This document shows positions 6,091 through 9,520 of a stretch of DNA of 9,520 nt, piece after piece. The position numbers and the translations under genes were made by a program. The stretch is from positions 1 through 9,520 of the forward strand of contig CAKMZR010000050.1 in NCBI GenBank assembly GCA_929200455.1. Reading direction: 5' to 3'. How positions within the stretch are numbered: position 1 is the first letter of the stretch; every line of letters begins with the position of its first letter. Origin of the DNA: an uncultured Alphaproteobacteria bacterium (lineage in GTDB: Bacteria > Pseudomonadota > Alphaproteobacteria > CAKMZR01). The notes beneath the pieces are model-generated. The model was not told where the DNA came from, did not search any database, and saw nothing but the letters and a program-made list of their open reading frames with translations.

Positions 6091-6408
6091 ATGAATTTTT
6101 TACATTATCAACAAGAAGCACATACGACGGCGGTTTATTCAGAGGAAGAGGCTCTTTCTTATTTGATGTGTGGTCTGAGTGCGGAGGTGGGAGAAGTTCT
6201 TGGTAAGTATGCGAAATACCTTCGCAAGGACAAGGATTTTTTGGATAGGGAGTCTTTGAAAGACGAGTTGGGTGATGTGCTGTGGTTTGTGTCTGAGCTT
6301 TGTACGGAGCTTGAGGTTTCTCTGGATGATGTGGCACGTGATAATTTGGCGAAGCTTGCGAGCAGGCGCGAGAGGGGAGTACTTAAAGGGAGTGGTGACA
6401 AGCGATGA
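6091..6408 (+). CDS. MazG-like nucleotide pyrophosphohydrolase
   Basis: A 105-residue all-alpha NTP pyrophosphohydrolase of the MazG-like type, which hydrolyses nucleoside triphosphates (often damaged or non-canonical ones) to the monophosphate and pyrophosphate. The metal-binding acidic pattern is seen as E-V-G-E in LSAEVGEVLGKYAKYLRKD (residues 29-47) and E-L-G-D in LKDELGDVLWFVSELC (about 56-71), followed by a helix with VARDNLAKLASRRERG, as is common in the family. AGGAG (6077-6081) lies nine bases before the ATG. Its TGA overlaps the ATG of the dehydrogenase gene (ATGA, 6405-6408), so the two are almost certainly one operon with coupled translation, although no biochemical link between them is obvious. 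The length suits a single-domain MazG-like protein rather than the longer two-domain MazG. Confidence 0.88.
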   Translation: MNFLHYQQEAHTTAVYSEEEALSYLMCGLSAEVGEVLGKYAKYLRKDKDFLDRESLKDELGDVLWFVSELCTELEVSLDDVARDNLAKLASRRERGVLKGSGDKR

Positions 6409-7418
6409 CGTCATCTTTTTATGCGTGGGAGGATATTGAGAGTCTTCTTATGAAGGTTTTTGGTTTTCATGGAGTGAGTAGAGAAGCGTCGATGTCGGTG
6501 AGTGAAGCACTTTTGATGGCGGAGGCGTCGGGTCGGAGTTCTCATGGACTTTCTCGTGTTCCTATATATGTGCCTCAAGTGATGAGTGGAAAGATTGCGG
6601 GTTGTGCGGAGCCTACTTTGGAGGAGGTATCTCCGATTATGGCACGGGTTGATGCGTGTGGAGGTTTTGCCTTTCCGGCGATTGATATGGCGATAGATTA
6701 TCTTGTGAAAGCGGCGTCGTTGTATGGAATGTCCGGTGCTGCAGTTGTGCGTTCGCATCACTTTGGAGAGGCTGGCTGGCATGTGGAGCGTATAGCGAGG
6801 GAGGGTTATGTGGGTCTTATGTTTGGCAACACGCCTCATGCGATGAATTTATGGGGAGGTCGTCTTCCTCTTCTTGGAACGAATCCGATAGGTTTTGCTG
6901 CACCTTGTTTTGAAGATTTGTCGCGGCCGCTTGTGGTTGATCTTGCACTTTCTAAGGTGTCTCGGGGTCGTATTTTGGAAGCGAAAGCCAAGGGTGATTC
7001 GATTCCTGAGGGTTGGGCCTATGACGGAGAGGGTTTCCCGACGAAGGATTCTGAGGAAGCACTCAAGGGTTCTATGGCTCCTATGGGAGAAGCGAAAGGA
7101 GTGGCCCTTGCGGTGATGGTGGAATTGATGTCTGCGGCTTTGAGTGGAGGGAGTCTGTCTCATGATGCTTCATCGCTTCTTCACGCGGAAGGCCCTCGTC
7201 CTGATCTTGCTCATACGCTTATAGCGATAGATCCGCACAAGATGTCCGGAGGTGCGTACAAAGAGAATTTTGCCCGTTTTTTTGCGCTTGCCTTGTCTGA
7301 TTCGAAGGGTCGTTTGCCGGGGAGTTCTCGTTTTGAGAGTCGTATTGTGGCGAGAGAGCGAGGTCTATCCGTGGAGGATAGCCTGATAGGCAGGATAGGT
7401 TCTTTTTGTGATGCATAG
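6405..7418 (+). CDS. Ldh2-family NAD(P)-dependent 2-hydroxyacid dehydrogenase (malate/lactate/sulfolactate DH-like)
   Basis: A 337-residue member of the Ldh2 (malate/L-lactate dehydrogenase 2) family, which has its own fold, unrelated to classical lactate dehydrogenases, and reduces or oxidises 2-keto/2-hydroxy acids with NAD(P)H. Visible signatures are RSSHGLSR (44-51), containing the conserved substrate-binding Arg and catalytic His47; VDACGGFAFP (82-91); SHHFGEAGWH (117-126); GTNPIGFAAP (158-167); and VVDLALSKVSRGRI. Family members include malate, ureidoglycolate and (R)-sulfolactate dehydrogenase (ComC), diketogulonate reductase and piperideine-2-carboxylate reductase. The neighbouring xsc favours a sulfolactate-type substrate, but this is inference from context; residue patterns alone do not decide. 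The start overlaps the MazG-like stop by four bases (ATGA). A GGGAG sits well upstream, so coupling probably supplies initiation. Confidence 0.9.
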   Translation: MTSSFYAWEDIESLLMKVFGFHGVSREASMSVSEALLMAEASGRSSHGLSRVPIYVPQVMSGKIAGCAEPTLEEVSPIMARVDACGGFAFPAIDMAIDYLVKAASLYGMSGAAVVRSHHFGEAGWHVERIAREGYVGLMFGNTPHAMNLWGGRLPLLGTNPIGFAAPCFEDLSRPLVVDLALSKVSRGRILEAKAKGDSIPEGWAYDGEGFPTKDSEEALKGSMAPMGEAKGVALAVMVELMSAALSGGSLSHDASSLLHAEGPRPDLAHTLIAIDPHKMSGGAYKENFARFFALALSDSKGRLPGSSRFESRIVARERGLSVEDSLIGRIGSFCDA

Positions 7419-7428
7419 GCGGTGGGTT

Positions 7429-7470
7429 AAAAATTTTTTATTGTTTGGCAATAGGAAAGAGATGTGATAT
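7429..7470 (+). promoter_or_regulatory. Candidate promoter with A/T tract before xsc
   Basis: The 117 bases between the dehydrogenase stop and xsc contain AAAAATTTTTT (7429-7439), then TTGTTT (7441-7446), an 18-base gap and TGATAT (7465-7470). The A/T tract sits where an UP element would. The -10 is only fair, so xsc might instead be read from the upstream operon. No intrinsic terminator is evident in this gap; a five-base TATTG/CAATA stem near 7445 is followed by purines, not by T. Confidence 0.33.
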
Positions 7471-7535
7471 GAAGTTTTGGGAGGGGAAGAGAGGGGTTGG
7501 AATGACAAAAAATAAGATTGAAGGAGGAGAGAAAA

Positions 7536-9293
7536 ATGGCGAAAATGTCGCACTCGGAGGCTTTTGTAGAGACGTTGGTGAAACAGGGGGTGACGGATGT
7601 ATTTGGAATAGTGGGTTCTGCGTGTATGGATGCGTTGGATTTATTTCCTGCAGCAGGTATTCGTTATATTCCTGTGGTGCATGAGCAGGGCGGGGGTCAT
7701 ATGGCGGACGGTTATTCTCGTTCGAGTGGTCGTCATGGAGTATGCATGGCCCAGAATGGTCCTGGCATTACGAATTTTGTGACGGCGATAGCGGCGGCAT
7801 ACTGGGCGCATTCACCTGTGGTGATGGTGACGCCTGAGTCTGGTTCTGGTACGTTGGGTCTTGGAGGTTTTCAGGAGACGGAGCAGTTGCCGATATTTTC
7901 AAAGATTACGAAGTATCAGGGACATGTGAACAATGCGTTGCGTATGGCAGAGATTACGTCGCGTTGTTTTGATCGTGCGAAGTTGCATATGGGTCCGACG
8001 CAGTTGAACATTCCGAGAGATTTTTTCTATGGAGAGAGTGATTGTACTATACCTGATCCTATAGTGGTTGAGAGGGGTAGTGGGAGTAAGAGTTCGTTAT
8101 CTGAGGCTGTGAGGGTGCTGTCTGGGGCGAAGTTTCCGGTGATAGTGTCTGGCGGAGGTGTGGTGATGTCTGAGGGCGTGGATGCGTGTGTGGCGTTGGC
8201 GGAGTTGTTGCAGGCCCCTGTTGTGAACAGTTATTTGCACAATGATAGTTTTCCTGCGAGTCATCCATTGTGGTGTGGTCCTTTGGGTTATCAGGGTTCT
8301 AAGGCGGGAATGAAGTTGATATCGGAGGCGGATGTGGTCTTGGCACTTGGCACGAGGCTTGGTCCTTTTGGTACGTTGCCCCAATTTGGCTTGGACTACT
8401 GGCCGAAGGGAGCCCATATTGTGCAGGTGGATTCGGATCCTGAGATGTTGGGTCTTGTGCGACCTGTATCTGTGGGGATATGTGGGGATGCGGGTGAGAC
8501 GGCGCGTGTTCTTTACGAGGCGTTGAGCGGTAGTGATCTTGAGTGTATGAAGAACAAGAACGAGCGTTTGTCGAAGATAGCGGGGGAGAAGGGTTCTTGG
8601 GAGAAGGAGTTGGATGAGTGGAAGCACGAGACGGATGCGTACAGTATGGACATGATAAAGGAGGATCCGGACAAGTTGCATCCTCGTGAGGTATTGAGGG
8701 AGTTGGAGCGAGCGATGCCGAAGGATGCGATGGTATCGACGGACATAGGGAACATATGTTCTGTATCGAACAGTTATTTGAGGTTTGATGAGCCACGTTC
8801 GATGTTTGCTGCGATGAGTTTTGGTAACTGTGGTTATGCGTTGCCGACGGCGATAGGAGCGAAGCATGGGATGCCTGGACGTACATCGGTGTCGTATGCG
8901 GGAGAGGGAGCGTGGGGTATGAGTTACGGTGAGGTCTTGACGAGTGTTCGCGAGGGAATTCCGGTGACTGCAGTAGTGTTTAGCAATGGGCAGTGGGGAG
9001 CGGAAAAGAAGAATCAGGTTGATTTTTATGATCGTCGTTTTGTGGGCACGGACTTGGAGAATCCGAGTTATGCGGGCATAGCGAAGGAATTGGGAGCCGA
9101 TGGTGTAGTGGTAGATAAGTTGTCTGATGTTGGGAGTGTATTTTCTGATGCGTGTCGTCGTCAGAAGGAGGATGGGAAGACGACGGTGATAGAGGTGATA
9201 GTATCTCGAGAGTTGGGAGATCCGTTCCGTCGAGATGCGTTGAAGAAGCCGCACCGTTTGTTGGACAAGTACAAGCACACGAACGTGGAGTAG
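7536..9293 (+). CDS. xsc: Sulfoacetaldehyde acetyltransferase
   Basis: Xsc is a cytoplasmic thiamine-diphosphate enzyme that converts sulfoacetaldehyde plus phosphate to acetyl phosphate and sulfite, the desulfonation step shared by taurine, isethionate and sulfolactate breakdown. The 585 residues match the family. The N-terminal domain has VVHEQGGGHMADGYSR with ThDP-activating Glu50, QNGPGITNFVTAIAAAYW, and the Xsc hallmark LGGFQETEQLP (108-119). Then come NIPRDFFYGE, the central domain SYLHNDSFPASHPLWCGPLG, and the C-terminal signature ELGDPFRRDALKKP (559-572). I recall this arrangement from roseobacter-type Xsc. The cofactor motif reads G-E-G at 456-458 (SYAGEGAWGM) instead of the usual G-D-G, with Asn484 downstream. 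AAGGAGG (7521-7527) eight bases before ATG fixes the start; an in-frame TTG at 7518 would lie ahead of this site and is not used. Codons ending in C are scarce. Confidence 0.96.
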   Translation: MAKMSHSEAFVETLVKQGVTDVFGIVGSACMDALDLFPAAGIRYIPVVHEQGGGHMADGYSRSSGRHGVCMAQNGPGITNFVTAIAAAYWAHSPVVMVTPESGSGTLGLGGFQETEQLPIFSKITKYQGHVNNALRMAEITSRCFDRAKLHMGPTQLNIPRDFFYGESDCTIPDPIVVERGSGSKSSLSEAVRVLSGAKFPVIVSGGGVVMSEGVDACVALAELLQAPVVNSYLHNDSFPASHPLWCGPLGYQGSKAGMKLISEADVVLALGTRLGPFGTLPQFGLDYWPKGAHIVQVDSDPEMLGLVRPVSVGICGDAGETARVLYEALSGSDLECMKNKNERLSKIAGEKGSWEKELDEWKHETDAYSMDMIKEDPDKLHPREVLRELERAMPKDAMVSTDIGNICSVSNSYLRFDEPRSMFAAMSFGNCGYALPTAIGAKHGMPGRTSVSYAGEGAWGMSYGEVLTSVREGIPVTAVVFSNGQWGAEKKNQVDFYDRRFVGTDLENPSYAGIAKELGADGVVVDKLSDVGSVFSDACRRQKEDGKTTVIEVIVSRELGDPFRRDALKKPHRLLDKYKHTNVE

Positions 9294-9340
9294 GGGGGTT
9301 ATATGAGGGTGAGGTCTTGTTTGTTTGGGAGGAGGCTTGG

Positions 9341-9520
9341 GTGAGATTGGTGGGGGTTTTGGGGAGGAAGTTTTTGGGTTGTTTTGGGGGATTAGGTTTT
9401 TTATTTTTGTGGGGTTGTGAGGGAGGTGTGGGCTCTGGTGGGGGAGGTGGTGTAGGAGGAGATGGCGGGGATGGAGATGGTGGGGGAGGGGATGGAGATG
9501 GAGGGGGTGGAGGAGGAGGG
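9341..9520 (+). CDS. Putative lipoprotein with Gly/Asp-rich linker (N-terminal part)
   Basis: The frame is open to the window edge; 60 codons are visible. GTG at 9341 has a strong Shine-Dalgarno, AGGAGG (9330-9335), five bases upstream. The product begins with a basic segment (MRLVGVLGRK), continues with a hydrophobic core (FLGCFGGLGFLFLW) and reaches G-Cys26, a lipobox-like site with Leu at -3, Trp at -2 and Gly at -1. After Cys comes a linker made almost only of Gly and Asp, with two copies of a seven-residue GDGDGGG unit. This is the design of surface or outer-membrane lipoproteins with a flexible tether before a folded domain, which is not in the window. Trp at -2 is unusual in a lipobox. 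The frame also continues upstream to a TTG at 9317, but that start has an acidic N terminus and a poorer fit. The low-complexity G-rich DNA could in principle be non-coding; the ribosome site and the signal-peptide pattern argue otherwise. The gene lies 47 bases after xsc. Confidence 0.55.
   Translation, partial: MRLVGVLGRKFLGCFGGLGFLFLWGCEGGVGSGGGGGVGGDGGDGDGGGGDGDGGGGGGG
9467..9508 (+). repeat. Two tandem 21-base G-rich repeats
   Basis: Positions 9467-9487 and 9488-9508 are adjacent 21-base copies, identical at 19 positions, each beginning GGGGATGGAGATGG. Because 21 is a multiple of three, gain or loss of a unit would keep the lipoprotein frame and only change linker length by seven residues (GDGDGGG). 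The surrounding sequence degenerates into further GGN codons, so the ends of the array are arbitrary. Confidence 0.6.

Noticed and set aside
7438..7455. TATTG-TTTGG-CAATA hairpin after the dehydrogenase gene
   Set aside because: The stem is five bases and is followed by purines rather than T; on the other strand the trailing tract is A. It does not fit an intrinsic terminator.
7445..7684. A 79-codon + strand frame across the xsc start
   Set aside because: Most of it is xsc in another frame, and no Shine-Dalgarno precedes it; the Cys/Gly content reflects frame-shifted xsc codons.
8097..9278. A 393-codon open frame on the minus strand opposite xsc
   Set aside because: It is antisense to a fully recognisable enzyme, its product is a low-complexity Arg/His/Thr/Leu string, and it stays open because the + strand uses few codons whose complements are stops.

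Overview
The window looks like a piece of a Gram-negative, probably alphaproteobacterial, chromosome of moderate GC. The grounds are a PpiD-type periplasmic chaperone, a sulfoacetaldehyde acetyltransferase of the roseobacter/alphaproteobacterial type, and Shine-Dalgarno-led genes on both strands. The + strand is conspicuously rich in G and T, most strongly from about 7.5 kb to the end. No RNA gene, CRISPR array or insertion sequence was seen.

Layout. Positions 3-773 carry the C-terminal part of a SurA/PpiD-like foldase, followed 7 bases later by a full-length GMP synthase (guaA, 781-2370). From about 2.4 to 5.2 kb lies an accessory-looking block. It holds a DpnA-like adenine-N6 DNA methyltransferase (2449-3279, +), a convergent AT-rich PD-(D/E)XK restriction-endonuclease-like gene (3233-3757, -) whose 3' end overlaps the methyltransferase, and a compact divergent promoter region. 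Beyond that come an unrecognised 67-residue protein and a LysE/RhtB exporter (3866-4675, +), then an unrecognised 155-residue protein (4682-5149, -). An alpha/beta hydrolase (5289-6026, -) is divergent from a MazG-like nucleotide pyrophosphohydrolase (6091-6408, +). That gene overlaps an Ldh2-family NAD(P)-dependent 2-hydroxyacid dehydrogenase by four bases (6405-7418). A full-length xsc follows (7536-9293). The window ends inside a GTG-started lipoprotein gene with an extreme Gly/Asp linker (9341 onwards).

How the genes fit together. The methyltransferase and endonuclease form a plausible type II restriction-modification pair with an unusual tail-to-tail overlap. The Ldh2-family dehydrogenase beside xsc suggests organosulfonate metabolism. 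In some bacteria an Ldh2-family enzyme (ComC) oxidises sulfolactate to sulfopyruvate, sulfopyruvate decarboxylase gives sulfoacetaldehyde, and Xsc releases sulfite and acetyl phosphate. The decarboxylase, phosphotransacetylase and sulfite exporter are not in this window, so the pathway link is an inference. The rest is housekeeping (guaA, ppiD, MazG-like) or unassigned. I do not see a clearly new multi-gene system. The least conventional items are the overlapping R-M pair with its promoter/hairpin region, a Gly-Glu-Gly in place of Gly-Asp-Gly in Xsc, and the C-poor Gly/Asp lipoprotein start.
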